Below, piece after piece: positions 11,738-32,666 of a DNA stretch of 64,000 bases (within the stretch, counting starts at the first letter, position 1; each line of letters starts with the position of its first letter). Origin of the DNA: Tigriopus japonicus (lineage: Eukaryota; Arthropoda; Copepoda; Harpacticoida; Harpacticidae). Below the pieces are notes generated by a model. It was not told the origin of the DNA, did no database searches, and worked only from the letters and a program-made list of their open reading frames with translations. The position numbers and the translations under genes are program-made. The DNA lies in NCBI GenBank assembly GCA_010645155.1, contig JAAGOF010000204.1:903634-967633 (forward strand), in the 5' to 3' direction.

Positions 11738-14700
11738 TCATTTATTGAGGGAATAGTCCACATGATCGAGGAATGGGAGCACCTCGTCGTCGAGATTGGG
11801 ATAAACGAGGACCTTCATGAATTCCTGTTTGAGCCTATTTTCCAATTGTCGAAACACAGACGAGACTGTGTTTTCGTATTTGCCCCAGGTTTTTCCACCA
11901 AAACAGGGCTTGAGTGCAATTTCCAAGTCTGGAGGAGTACGAAATCCATACCTGGAAACGGATGGAAAACGCGTGATTCGCCATTTTTCCCCCACTTGTT
12001 TTTTGAGATAGTGCAAGATGAAGTCATTTAGATGGTGTTGTTTCACTGATTCGTACTTTTAGTACGGACTGCTTTCTTCCGCGAACTTGATGGATTTACA
12101 ATTTATGAAGCAATTACACATGTGTCTTGTTCATTTTGTTGACGTAACAGGTCCTTGTTTCCAATGAAAGACCTTCATTTTCCTCCATTTTATTCAGTTT
12201 TGATAAAAATTCGGAAATTGTAAGCAAAAAAAAAAAAAACCAACATTTATTTCATCTTACCAGACTCTATCGGATGGTGCAGGCGGAAAATTCAAGGTGA
12301 GTGTTCCTTTGAGCGAATGCAGCTGTAGTTGGAGAGTGATATTGCGCTCGGTGATGTTCTTCTTGACCCACTCAGAAGTGGCCATCTTGGCCACGAAATC
12401 CGACTTGAGCAGATTCTCCAACATCCGCGTCTTGAACGTGGCCCCGTGAACTTGCTGATGATCCGAAGGCGATCCCACCGTGCAAATATCGGTGTTCTCG
12501 GGATGATCGGGTAAATCATCATCTTCCTCGGCCGAATCTTCCTCGTCGCTATCCATTGTAGCCGCCGGTCGTCTGAAACACGGGTAAGGAAACAATTCAT
12601 GAACATCGAACAACGATCTACATTCTTGTAGAAAGTCAGCTGCGAATCCTTACTTGATGAGAAGTTCAGCGGCCTCGCGATCAGGCTCATCTTTGCCGGG
12701 TAATCGAATCCCGTTGGTCTCAACTGTGGCGTGACAGATTCCGCCGTATTCGATGTCAAAATCTACCCACAGGCCATTCTCATCTTGCCATGGGAGCGAT
12801 GCGCTTAGAATTTGAGGCAATCGCTCTCCCATGTCCAGAGTGGTGACACTTACATCGCGAAAGTATTGAGCGATCTGCAAGGGGGCAAAAAAAGACACGT
12901 GGATGGTCAAAGAAGCAAAAGATAGACCCACAAAATTTTATGGCAAGCAAGAAGAAAGTACCCACTAAAAAAAGAATACAACAGAACTCGAATTTGAGCA
13001 TTCGCCATTTGTACCTTGACTTTTAATAGTTTTCTGGTGATTTTCTCCCGTAACAGATCGATGAAGCCTTGGTTATTATGCAGATCGTACCAGAGACGAG
13101 CGCCAAATATATTAAGAACTGCCACTTGTTCCTTGGCCACTTGTTGTTTCTCGGGATCATTTTTGGTCATATTATGCACTCTGGCCGCTCCATCCATGTG
13201 TCTTGCCTAGGATGATAAAAAAAGCATCGAGCTTAAGAAATACAAAAAACAGAAAGTTCCTTTCTTACCTGGAAGTAGTTTTCCATGAACATTTTGAATC
13301 GCTGCTCTCTGACCTTGAAAGTGAGATAATGTTGGTCAGGATTGATTTGCCGCTCTTTGGGTGGGTTCTGGTGATTCCAGTCTTGCATGAAACGAGCTCC
13401 CACCATGAATCGATTGAACCACTCCTCTTTCTCTCGACTGGTTCTCGTGAACAAATAGAAGGTCTTGAATCGCTCATTCTGGACCAGCACAAACGAGCTT
13501 TGGACATCGGGCTCATCATTGGTGAGCTCTTCTCGACGCTCGTTCTTATCGTAATCGTCCAAATCGCCCACAGCGTCAAACATCATTTCTTCTTGCTCTT
13601 CTTGGTCGGGCTCATCCTCACCTTGGGTTTGCCCATCATTCTTGAACAGAGCAGGATCATTTTGGGTGGAGTCCGGCTTCTCGATCTCGTGCGACGTGTC
13701 CAAATCCGAAGGAGGTTTTCTCTGATTGGTTCGAATCCGGATGGGATATTTCTTACTCCAGATCCTGTCCCAGAGAGACAACGACCCATAGAATTGGACG
13801 TTCATCTGGTTCTATTATTGTTCTTTATTAGCTTACCTTTTACTGGGCAGGTTCTCTGGAATGAGGTCGATGGCACAGTTGGTGAGATCGATGACCTCTT
13901 TCTGGTCGAGGAACACCATATTGGTTGGTTCTTGGTCATCAAACATTCTTCGTAGAGGCAGATTGCGTTTGGGGAATTTAAGCTCAATCCATGGACCGTG
14001 AAGCATGAGTCTTACGCTCATGGTTCGTCTAACATCATACGTTAATGGGTCATAGGGGCCATTCTTCGGAGGCCACAGATTCATCCAAATCTGAAATGAT
14101 TGTCTCCGATTATTTTACCACATGCCTCTCAGATTAAAAGATCCATCTACTAACAGGATCAATTCCCTCTCAACGTTTTATTTCATTTGAGGTGCAAGAA
14201 AGATACTTTGAAAAAAGAACGAGAAAACAAGATCAGTCTTTTCAATTTTAATTAAAAAGCTTTAAAACATTGAGTGCTTGTGGCTTGCCTTTGATTGAAT
14301 CCTTGACTGTTATTCATTTATTTTATTCTAGACGACCTCTTGATTATAATGAATGACTAGTGAACAAAAAAAATCTCTAAAAATTGTGATTTCACATGGG
14401 ACATCCTATAAAATAACTTTAAAACCCTGGAAAAGTCAGTAATGATATGCAAAATACCCAATTGTCATGGAAGACCTGACGGTAGAACGTAATGAATTCA
14501 TCTAGCACGATTTTGTCCATTCTCTAAAAAAACCTTCAAAACAGTGTCAACTTCAGATGTTCTCAATTCAAGTCCAAGACCAGTTTTTGCTCATATCAAA
14601 TGACTTCAAAACAACGTCGCACGAGAAAAACGACTATGTGAAACAAATGCCTTTGTTCACTCGAATCACTCACGTATTTTCGTTCCAATTCCTCCTGAAC

Positions 14701-17210
14701 AATAATGGCTTCCTGTTTGGGCACTCGTTTCCTCACGTTCTCGATGAATTTGGTTCTGGGCGGGAGTTTGGGCTCGATAAATTGAGTCCACATAACATAT
14801 ATAGCCATGGGTGTGGCTATCAAAAACCCCGTGATGAATCCAATCAGCCACGAGGGAAAGGGTAACAACTGGAGCAAAACCAAAATGCAAATGGGTAGCG
14901 AGGCGATCCACCAGTACTGACTCAACAGACTCGTTAGGCCCAGATGCTCCTCTTGTGAATCATTTTGAGCATCGGGTTCGTCATCAGACAGGATCTCATC
15001 CTCACTTTGGCGAGAATCCGGCAGCGATGGATCGAAAACCAGCATCTCATCCGCTTCCAAAGCCGTCTCGACAGGTTCGAGGTCATCATCTTGAGGTCTA
15101 GGACCGACATTACCGGCCAGTGAAGTGTCAGCCTCATTGTCAGGCGAGAGGTCGGTGAGGCCGGAGAACGGATCTTCCACATTAGGGTTATTGAGATCGC
15201 GAAGAGACACCGGGATCTCTTTGGTATTGTTATTACTCGTCGCTGACGGACTCTTGCCCATCAATCCCATCATTCGTAGCCTCAAGGAGGATGTACGGGT
15301 GGGCGTGGCAGCGGCGGAAGAGCCACTCCCTCCGCCTTCATGGTCTATCTGGGAGCTGGTGCTGGTCGGAATGGGAATGGGCGGTACAGATTCCGCTCTT
15401 GTCGTTGCCGTCGTCGTCGTTATTGGAGCCGCACTCTCATCTTTAGTCCGTTTCTCCAAGAAGGACGAAAACGTGAATTTTCGACGAGCAGGGGCGGGCT
15501 CGGTCACGGCCAAAGGCGTGCGTTCGTCGTCCTCGGGTTCCGATTGGCTCGGGTTGAGCATCACACTCGAGAGATCCACGTCAGCCACCGTGGCGGGTAG
15601 GTTCAGTTCGGGGGGTAATGAGGTGAACGCCATTTGTTGAGCCGACATGGAGTGCGGCAAACTATCACGTTCCAGGTTCAGTCGGTGGCATTCCTCATGC
15701 GAGGCTGAATTGGTGCGACTGAGACGCCCCTCTCGATGGATGGCCTCGCCAAGATCGTCGTCATCCGACAGATCTAGACTTTGACTCGTCCCAACATGGG
15801 ACAATTTGAGGGGCGTGGATGTGACGACGGAGCTGCCCGAGGATTTCCTTTGTTCTTTCTCGGTTTTATAGACGGCGTAGCGCTCTTCCACGGTTTTGGC
15901 GATGCGACCTTTGACTTGATTCAACCACGAGGGCGGACCCGTTGACGTCGCGGATGGAGCCTCGTTTGGACCGGGAGGCGTGGTCTCATGAGGTGATTCC
16001 CGATCCCGATGATGTTCCTGGAGAAACGCGCCGGGCGAATGATGTCCCGTGGGCGCGAGTTTGGCAAATTTGGTCAATAACGCTTCCTTGATGGGTGAGG
16101 GCTCTTTCAGATTAAAACTGACACCGGAAGTGGAGGGATTGGCGTCTTCCGGCAGAGCACCGGTCGAGGGGAGACTGCTGCTCAGAATGGAGGCGGCCGG
16201 TTCGATCCCCGACGTGGGCGTATCCAGCGTGGGTGAACTCGAGGGACCTGATGGGGGAGAAAGCGATAAGAAATGAGCGTAAGCGTAGCTGACGAAGGAT
16301 GTGAATGAAAAGAAATCGTAAGGCTTCCCGACCACAAACTGAACTCGAAAATGAAAGAAAACGTGAATCGTCGGGTGGGATTAGAGCGGATTGGACCCTA
16401 GAGCATACCCGGTCCGGATAATGAGACCAGAGAATCGGCGAAATCCAACCAGCCCACCAATTCCTCGTCGGCTTTGTTGAAGCGTAAACCGGGAAAATTC
16501 GAGTGGGCGGCGGCCGAGGGCGTGGCCGGAGATCCTGGAGGTGCGGCGTCCAAGAGAAAGAAGAGAAATTGGGAAAATGTCCGGCAGTTTGGACGCGAGA
16601 ATGGATCGGTAACTTTATTAGCGTTCATTAAGTAAAGTCGTTTTACGGAAGTCGAAATGAGGCGGTGAATTGAAGCGAGGACATTGAGCGCGAGATGTGA
16701 TCCCGCCACGGCCGATCAAAATTGAGTCGAGTCACTAAAAAAGGAAAAGCTCCGTTTTTTTCGCGTTTTCCTTTGTAGTAAATCGCCCGGGTTTTTGGTC
16801 GGCCGCCTTCAATCCCATGTATATCCTCGGTTGAACGGACTGCGGTCTAGCTCAAGCCTCTTTTCAAAGGCTTTGTCCGTAATTTAGGCGAGCAAAATCA
16901 CGGGGGTTTATTTAGAGTTTCAGATTGGCCAAGAACAAAGCCAGACCCGAGAGGCCCAACTCGATGGGACGATGGGACGAGAGACCCGGAGATCCGGATC
17001 TTTTCTTTCTGAGAGCAAACTCGATTTTCTACCCGTCCGCCTGATTTTCAACGATTTTTTGGCCTTACCCTTGCTCTTGAGTTTTTGCCAAGTGTCCCGG
17101 GCCAATTTGTCGGCCGACGACGACACGGACGAAGACGACGACGTGGACGACGCGGAGGAGGTGGACGCGGGGATCGTGGGGCGGGATGGGGCGTGGGCCA
17201 ATGGGTCCAT
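11738..17210 (-). CDS. Tex2: TEX2, SMP-domain lipid-transfer protein of the ER membrane
   Basis: Nine exons join in phase: 17210-17069, 16534-16409, 16247-14674, 14090-13837, 13764-13269, 13206-13015, 12874-12654, 12572-12261 and 11951-11738, giving about 1176 residues. The N-terminal half is long, Ser/Pro-rich and acidic. A double hydrophobic segment (YWWIASLPICILVLLQLLPF onward, about 534-577) is the membrane anchor. A PH-like region with RIWSKKYPIRI and REKEEWFNRF follows (about 615-865). The SMP domain runs from about 885 (FGARLWYDLH), through LDMGERLPQIL, to DRVWYGFRTPP near the end. SMP domains form lipid-binding tubes at membrane contact sites. The 72-bp intron at 13836-13765 would add an immediate stop if kept. 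The N-terminal start is the least certain part. Confidence 0.92.
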
Positions 17211-17402
17211 TCCGGCTGCCTCTTTGACTGCGTGGGTGGATGGGTGAGGCCCCGAATACGGTGATGGGTCAGAAGCGGTCCCTCCCGGATCCCGATGGAC
17301 CCCGATCTTTGGGCCTGGCGGATCCCCTTTTCGTTTCTTCGAATGAGAGGCTCTCGAGAGACGTTGGCGTTTTCAGGGCTGTCAGTTTGTCTGTCTGTCC
17401 GT

Positions 17403-17487
17403 CTGTGTATCCGTGTGTGTGTATGTGTGTGAATGTGTGTGTGTGTGTCGTCATTCTTTGTTGTTGTTATTGTTGTTGTTGTTGTGC
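17403..17487. repeat. (GT)n and (TTG)n simple repeats
   Basis: An imperfect GT run (TGTGTGTGTATGTGTGTG and so on) at about 17403-17449 is followed by a TTG/TTA trinucleotide run to about 17487. It lies just upstream of the TEX2 start codon when read on the minus strand. Confidence 0.9.
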
Positions 17488-20400
17488 GCCTCCGTCTCCG
17501 TGAGTGTCATTTTTCCGTCCCAGGGTGAACTTCGTGAGGATTGGACGCGTAGCGACCCCTAATTTTCCGGGGATCTGACCTAGAACCCCAAAGTTTGCGT
17601 GAAAGATTCTTCATTTGTAGCGGAAAAAAAGGAGAGCCAATTATAGAGGAAAAAGTTGAAGGAGCTGGTTTCTAAGGTGAACATTGGCGATATTACGTTG
17701 AGTTTTGAACGGATTTCGGGGCCTATTTGAAAGGAATGTTTTACGCGGAAATAAGTGGAGAGACCATTGCTTTCCGAAAACTAGACATCAGACGGAATCT
17801 CATGATAAATTTGGAAAGATTCAAATAATTTAAAGCAAGATAAATTTCAAGTTTTTTTCTGAAAGATATAAAAATTATATTTTTTTCTGATATCTATTAA
17901 AAATTTCAAAATATTTTGAGAACGAGCAAAATATCCAGGATGATCAATTTCCCCCAAAAAATGGCAATTAGTTTAAAAAATTCACTTAAAATTACGAAAA
18001 AATAAAGAATGAAATGTCGAAAAATATGAAAAATTGAAATTGTGAAATTTTGAATTCCCCGCTTCCTGATAAGGGGACTCCAGGAGTCATTCAGTGATGT
18101 CAGGTGGCATTTTTTACTGCCGCCTTCTTCAAAAGTGGCAATAGAGACACCTAGATGGCCGTGAAAAATGTGATTGGCGGTGGGCGGGGGGAGTGGCAGA
18201 AAATGAAAGCTTGTAGCGGGGAAGTTTTTGAAGAGACAAAATGTGGCGCAAATGGGCAATGCAGCAAAATTATTTCAGCCTAAAAATGATGAGATCTAAA
18301 ATTTTGGACCTAAACTACTGAGACAAAATGAATAAAAAGGAGGAAACTTCTGATCAAAAGTGGTAGAATATGGGAATTAAAAATGGCGACGAAGCAGTAT
18401 TTCAAACAACCATTGGCAGCGTTGGCTTGAAACCACTTGGTAACATTGGTGTCTCATCTTTTTCAGGCCAAATTAGCTTCGAATAAAGTGGTGTGAAATA
18501 TGTCACCCATGAACATTGGATAGGTGTATGTGCATTGACTACTTTGTCTAAGGGTCAAAATCAGTGCTTTCAGATAATTTTTGCCAAAATTACCTAAATT
18601 CAAACGGTTTGCCAAATATTGCCCAAACCAAAAAAAATGAGGGGAATACCCAAAGTTTTCTCTCATTTATAGTCCAAATACCCAAGGTTATAAACCACCC
18701 AATTTGTAGCACTTTGAAAGCCTTGAATGAAAGGTGTTTTTTTTTTTAAAAAAGTTGTATTCAAAAATAATCTGGGTTGGATTGCAAATTAACTTTTTAG
18801 TTGACTTGATTTTCTGCACCAGAGCAGACTCACAGAGCACATGGTGTCAGAAAAATGCAATGGGAGGAGGGAGATGTGGCGTGGTTAGGGCATTTTATTA
18901 CAATGAGTTTCAGGCTTGACTTTTGTCCCTGACCCTTTCTCAAGCATTTCTTTGAGATGCTAATCCATACCCACAGACAAAACTATGGCTGGCTTTCCTG
19001 GCTGGCAACTGACAAGGCTCAGCCCTCCAACCCCAGCACCCACAATCCACAATAATGACTAGAGTCAGAGTCTAAGGTGTTTTGATTATAGTAGATTAAG
19101 TATAAAATTTATGGACTATATTTTGGTGTATTGTCAGGCTCTCCATTGACTTTCCAATCTTAAGCTCGTAATCATAAGATATAGAAACTTGTTTTGCCCT
19201 CCCTCCATATTTGTTTCCTAGAGAATAGCTCTTATCAGTACTCAAAGAAAGTTTTTATTTGAATTACCCCATAAAATCGTTAAAATCACAGTACCTTGAA
19301 AATTTCCAAAATTTAGATAGGGGTTATGCTAAAAAATATTACCCTAAAAAGTTGGGAGAAATACCCAGGTTTTCCCTTATTTAGTCTTAACAAGCTGGGT
19401 ATATTTTAGATGAGCATCCTCACCAGTTGTGACCAATTTTTATACCTCAACAGTTCCAACGAGTTGGTAATTTTGCCCAAATCTGAGAGCGCTCATCAGA
19501 AGACGTTGAAAAATTGACTAATTGATGAAAATGATTTTTAACTGAGGTGATCAATAGGGTCCGGAAAAATATTTTCATCACAAATCAAGATTGTTAGCTG
19601 GCCATCCTCCTTGAAATGCCTAGAATTTCTGCTCCAGGTAAAAAAATCTTGACCCCTTAGTGATCAAGCTTCCAAAGTATTTTAGAAACAACCGTGTAAA
19701 ATGAGACACTTAATTCATACAGACTTAGATTCAGATGGGACATATATACTAGCTTGAATTCAATGTTTTAGTTTGACTTATCAATACAAATAATATTTGT
19801 GTCTATAATATTTGTAGGCAAAACAAAAACTTGGAAAACTCAAAAAATCTTTCAAAATCATATTGGTTGTGAACACGACACAAAGCTATTTCAAGTGAAC
19901 CTTGAGAGAGCAAATTGTATTTTTTTAAACAGCATTTGCCTAGCTCAATGAATGCAGATTAATGTTAAATCTTTGGGCTAGCCAAGAAAATCAAAAGACA
20001 TGGAAGCCTCCGCTTAGGCGTTCAGCTGTGGTTTTTTATAAATCGAATTCCATTCAAGAAAATGATTTTTTACAAAATGATACTCTGGCCCAGAATTCGA
20101 AAAATGGCTTTTGCCAGTAGTCGAGGCATCCAAGTCTTGAGTGATCCTTACTTGGACTAGCACCAAGGATGACAACTATCTAAGAAACCTAAGCAAATGG
20201 AAATTTTAATATTGGCAATAATCTTGAAGGGTCAAGTGTTGAGGAAGGCACGAAAAAGGCAAAGGATATGGTTGCTATTTGAGAAGCCTATCCAAGAGGT
20301 TCAGTCTCATTAACGTTTGTGATTTAAAGACATCAAATAAAATAGAAACTTGTACAAAACCTGGACTGAAAAGCGACTGAAGAAGGAAGGAAGGCAGGCA

Positions 20401-20589
20401 TTCATAAATATGTGCCAGATGTAGACAGGAAATGAGCGTTTGCACTTTTATTAATTTTTTAAGTGCAATGCCTCCACTTTAAACTGAGATAAGAGCTGTG
20501 CAGAATTTTCAAATTGGAAAAATACAAGTTGGTATCTAATTTGGAAATGGCTCAAACAAACCCTTAACTCTGACAAGTGGTAAGAAATT

Positions 20590-20945
20590 CAAAAGATCTT
20601 TGAACTGAGACAATTATCAACGGTGACCTTGCTTTGCAAGATCCATGCTTTGATTTCCAACACGGTTGCCAGGATATTATATTTGATGCCACTTTTTGGC
20701 CGCATGTCAACTCTGTTTCATCCATGGCTAAAGTGTTTTCGAAAAGGGCCATTTCCTAAAAATAGGTGCCATATAAGCTAAATGATGTCACTCAAAAGAC
20801 GATTATCGTCAAGGAAAAGGCTTAAAGATTGTGTGCCAAAAAAGTAGCATCGCAGATCTCGCCCTGGCGATCATGCTGGAAATCAACGTCAGATGGGTCT
20901 GGCGACGCAAGGTCTTCGTTGATGTTTTTCTCGGTTGAAACGTCG
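20590..20945. repeat. Diverged inverted repeat
   Basis: Both arms can be read as related peptides: the minus-strand frame near 20690-20600 contains QKVASNIISWQPCWKS, and the plus-strand frame near 20837 contains KKVASQISPWRSCWKS. At the DNA level the arms agree at roughly two thirds of positions over about 110 bases. This suggests an old foldback element, not two genes. Confidence 0.5.
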
Positions 20946-22886
20946 ACCACCAACCGAACCGAACCCGTCCGTCTTGCATCAGCCAAAAACAAAAATAAAA
21001 ATGATCCGGCTGAATGCGAAAAATCAATGTTGAGTGTTCAGTTTTGAAGACAATGAATTACACTGCACGAGTTTAAACTTATTTCTTGAATGCTTTTAGC
21101 TTCTAACTCGGCCATTAGTTCTTCAAATCAACGGTACTTTCAAATTAATGCGTTATCAGCTTAATACGGATTTTGTCCACCGTTTGGCCATTCAGGTAGT
21201 CATAAACGAGGGCCGTATCAGGCTTGCCGTGTTTTGATGAAATCTCCGGACGTAAACTCGTCGTTTCTGGCCCCTTTTGGACGAAAAACGTTGGCTAGGA
21301 TCGTGACGCAGGTTTTGGAACTGAAGTTTTATGGCTTGCATCTTTTTCTCGGGAGACTCTGAATTCTATTAAAACGCTTCTTACTGTTTTAGCCAAGTTT
21401 TATTTATAACCAATCTTATTTTTTAATTGTGAATATATGACAAGCCGGATGAATGATTAGGAAAAGCATAACTATAAGACATAACGAACGCATCAAGGCC
21501 ATAATACTACCTAGATTAAAAAAAAAATGGTCCAGACATTTCCGCACTAAAATGATGGATGAATAAGCTAACGGTGATGGCGATCGGTTAATCAGACTGG
21601 GTCAAAGAAACTTTCAAGCGCCCGTTTAGCCAACTTCCCCATAATTCCTACACTACGTTTAGTTCGCATTGTCGGGCAGCCACGCGAATGGAATAAACCC
21701 ATCGCGCAAACAATATTTCCTCCAAGGACATCTAGAATAGAGGTGGACTTTTCACGGCACGGCAAAACTGGCCGGAGGTGACCCAAATCAAGTGAAAGGC
21801 AAAGATTGAATGCCAATTCAGCCGGAAATTTAGAGCAGCCTCTTTGGTCTTCTGGCTAATTTGGCTGGGCGAGCTGCCAAAGATGAGGCCTCTTCTAGAT
21901 TAAGGGTTGCTTGATGCAACTGTTGCAATGTTCAAAATGACTTTAAGATGCTCATTGATTGGCCCCAAGAGCAATAATTGGTTTGAATGTTATACATAGG
22001 TGACTTAACTTATTGTTTTGCCACACTTTAAGTCAGCTGGTCTGTCCTAATTTGTTGGTTCAAATATAATTAATCTTAAGAAGACAATGTGCCACAGGAT
22101 CCCTGAAGAGAGAAGATGAAAATCAAAAATGGTGACCAAAACAGTCAGAATATTGTTAAGAACTTATTTTGTAACATATTGGACAAAACCTGTCAATGTA
22201 AAGTGTAATGAACTTTAAAGCCTTGTGTGAGTGTTCAAATAATTTATCTGAAAATAGGATCCAGAATGACATAAGGTTTTTTCTCAGTTTTGATTAGAAG
22301 ATCACATAATCCAGCCTTTCTTCAAACTTTCAAGACACCACAATTGAGGCTTGTCAAGTAAAAATCTGCTTGCTTTTTCGACTAATATCAATGAAGACCT
22401 TTCAAATAAAATCATTCAGACCGTAAGTGTCTTTCAATAGTCTTAGAACACTACACGATTGATTTTGTGTGCAGTTTTTCTGATTTGCGGGAGACACCCT
22501 GAAGAAGGAAAACAAGCTCAGTTGTGCTGTCCTTTTAAGTCGTGCAACAAAGTCCATGTGGCTCATAATTTATAAAGAGTGTTTTAGTGTCTATTTTCCA
22601 ATGCATCATCATTCCCTAATCAGTGTGTTTTGTTTAAAGTCTTGTAGTGTCTTAGAAAGCTCTCTAGGTGCTCAATGTTCTCATGAATATCAGAAGTGTG
22701 AGGCCGGCCTCTCAGAAAGCTAACTGAATGAAGGTAAGACGATTAAAACTTTTTTTGAGGATTATGATAAAGTTACTTAAAGTGTAAATATTAAAAAAGT
22801 GTAGCCTGTGCAAAGGAATCTGTTCGTCTGAAGTCTCTTCATCGCTTGCGCAAGTCCAGAGTAGCTCTACTCTATTTCCGCGCCCT

Positions 22887-22986
22887 GAGGCTAGTTTTTT
22901 AGACGCAAAGATCGATCTCAAGATTGGACTTATAGTATTAAAGTACGGTCCTGAGATCGATCTTTTGCGTCTAAAAAACTAGCCTC
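22887..22986. repeat. Near-perfect 34-bp hairpin
   Basis: The arm 22887-22920 (GAGGCTAGTTTTTTAGACGC ...) is the reverse complement of 22952-22986 except for one extra T. The loop is 31 bases. In RNA this would be a pre-miRNA-sized stem. It could equally be a tiny foldback transposon. It lies just before the interleaved inverted repeats. Confidence 0.85.
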
Positions 22987-23008
22987 TGTTGTCTTCCTTC
23001 ACTCAGAC

Positions 23009-24009
23009 TTAAAAGTCCTTGTGTGTCAAACTTGGGAGCACGTTGGAAAATAGTCAAAAATTGGATATTTAGGCATCCTTGACCATAATTACATTGTACG
23101 TATATGATGAATTATATACTTTTTTTTTGTTTGTTTGTTGCGGATTTTCTACTACCGCTACAAGGAATGCGATTCCCTGTAAACAAGGATTTCTCCCGAC
23201 AGCTTCAATTCGATCCCCAACAGGATTCGAACCTACGCTGTCTGGGGAAGCACTTTTTTTACCCTCGGCTCTTAAAAGAACGCATTAGTACGCGCGACCA
23301 CTCTGGCTTCCTTATACATTACAGTATTTATGTTAGCTCATAGTATTCTTAAGTTTAAATAAAATGATTTTCAGACAACGGTTTGGGATACACTTTTGGA
23401 ATATTTGAATGACAAAAAGCATTTTTCAAGCAAAACACTAATTTTGTAATGCCTCCTTAGGTCTGAAATCTAGATTTTCAACTGGTTTGCATCAATATCA
23501 ATTATAATTATAAGGTGCAAGTCTATCTTATGGCATATGGACCTTAACCCACACGCAAAATCACTACTTAAAACTGCTTGAACAACTCTTAACCATACTG
23601 AGATTGTCCTGAAATCAATGACACGATTGTACAATAAAAGAAATTCGAAGATGAAACCATCAATTCTAGAACATGAATTTATGCCAAGGTGACAACCCTT
23701 GAAAAAATCGATTTCTAATAAGCAATAAAGATTGCCATGTCTGAATTAAGTTCAGGATAAGGCGTGGATGAACAAAATCTATGTAAGTTGTTCAAGCCGG
23801 GTAACAGATAAGCTCAAAAAAAACGCCGTTATGTTGTTCAAGTTGTTTCTTGAATGAGCGTGATGAAACTCCGCGTTTTAGTCCGGGGGAGAATTTCCGG
23901 GGGAAATATGGTTCCTAATCCATTTTCAAGATGAATTTGCGTGGTCATAATATCCAATTTTTGACTATTTTCCAACGTGCTCCCAAGTTTGACACGCAAG
24001 GACTTTTAA
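23009..24009. repeat. Inverted repeat pair A
   Basis: The arms 23009-23069 and 23949-24009 are 61 bases each and differ at a single position (TTAAAAGTCCTTG[T/C]GTGTC...). The interval holds a SINE copy and the left arm of repeat pair B. Near-identity indicates a young duplication or recently mobile ends. Confidence 0.85.
23152..23315 (-). mobile_element. tRNA-derived SINE, copy 2
   Basis: Read on the minus strand it shows GGAAGCCAGAGTGGTCGCG (A-box region), GTAGGTTCGAATCCTGT (B box within a possible T-arm) and the same body and 3' end as the copy at 3625-3788. It differs by an A-rich run between the boxes. It lies inside repeat pair A. Confidence 0.8.
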
Positions 24010-24620
24010 TTTGGCATAACCTTCTTTGCTTCTCTTCAGAACTTCATGATTTGAATTGTTATAGAATTTCATGAAAGACTAGTCTAACCTGGATATAAGA
24101 ATATTCAACATGAAAATATATCTTGGTATCACGTAAAATACATAGTGAAAGACTAGTCAGTTTTACTTTATTTGTTCATAATGCAATAGTATATTAGAAA
24201 GATGTGTTTTAGAGACCAAATTAAAGATATGAGAACTGTTTCAAAATGTTAAAGTTTATTTTGATTCATTTTGTCTCATTTCTATCGATCTATTGTCAGT
24301 TTATTTCTAGTTTAGCTTATTTTTTTGTAAGTTTCAATGACAGTCAAATTTGTCTTAATATTTTCATGCATTCATGTGTTTTCTATTCTTATTTTTTGTT
24401 TATGAGTTAGTTCAATGATCAGTATAGGTTCGAATGATGCAAATAAACCTTATTCATTGAAAAGGTGTGTTCTAGGCTGAGTAAGAGTTAAGATAGTAGA
24501 ATGTTATAAGGGTGTTTTATCTGTTCATAGAAACCATGAAGAGGCATTACAAGTTTAGTGTTTTGCTTGAGTAATGCATTTTGTTATTCAAATATTCCAG
24601 AAGTGTATCCCAAACCGTTG
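23377..24620. repeat. Inverted repeat pair B
   Basis: The arms 23377-23455 and 24541-24620 pair as reverse complements with about nine differences (AACGGTTTGGGATACACTT onward to TGTAATGCCTC). They could be the terminal inverted repeats of a 1.24-kb element. No reading frame of note lies inside. Confidence 0.75.
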
Positions 24621-25164
24621 CAAGTTGATGGATAATCATCAATTCTTTAAAAACTGAGAATTTCTACTTTTAAAAGCACGTTCTCTCCTTTTGTGCTTCT
24701 CCACTTGATCTTGGTCACCCCTGATTTGCCGTGCGCCGTCCAGGAAATTCTAGATGTCCGTGATTTCCTCTTTTTACATTCCGACGACGACGTTGTTCTG
24801 GCTTAAAATGCCCGCCTGACATTGGCCAACCTGAGTGCCCAGTAAGTAGGTAAGTAAGTAAGCTCCGACTGACTGACTGACAAAAGGAGAAAGAAAGAGA
24901 GAGAGAGAGGCCTGAGAAAGGAAAAAACTAACCCACGGAACACTCCTCCAACCGCATTAAAAACGAGGAAGCCCCGTGAAATCCGTCCCGAACGTGAGTG
25001 ATCGATCGACCGCTGGATTTCCATGAGGATTTGTTTGTATTCGCTTTCCCGGCTGATGGATGTCCTGCTTCTGGCCCGCCTCGTTCGTCCCTCCAGATTG
25101 GGGTCATCCTTGAGAAGCGCGGCTCCGTTGATCGCTCGGGTTGCCGCCCATTGAGGCCGCCAGC
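24621..25164. other. Region upstream of IRE1
   Basis: The sequence becomes G+C-richer towards the IRE1 start and includes a GTAA/AGTA run near 24840 and a short GA run near 24895. It probably contains the promoter and 5' UTR. No clear TATA box was identified. Confidence 0.4.

Positions 25165-32666
<7,502 letters not shown>

Larger units (their letters stand above)
17211..22880. other. Gene-free stretch between TEX2 and IRE1, left part
   Basis: The first 300 bases are G+C-rich and probably hold the TEX2 promoter and 5' UTR. They contain simple repeats at 17400-17490. The remainder is AT-rich, with only short unrelated frames. A diverged inverted repeat lies at 20590-20945. No gene was recognised. 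Confidence 0.55.

Noticed and set aside
13802..13835. Exon start at 13805 for the TEX2 exon, opening MNVQFYGSL
   Set aside because: Joining there puts a stop in the frame. The acceptor at 13765 (GGGACAG/GATC) keeps the phase and restores the family motif RIWSKKYPIRI.
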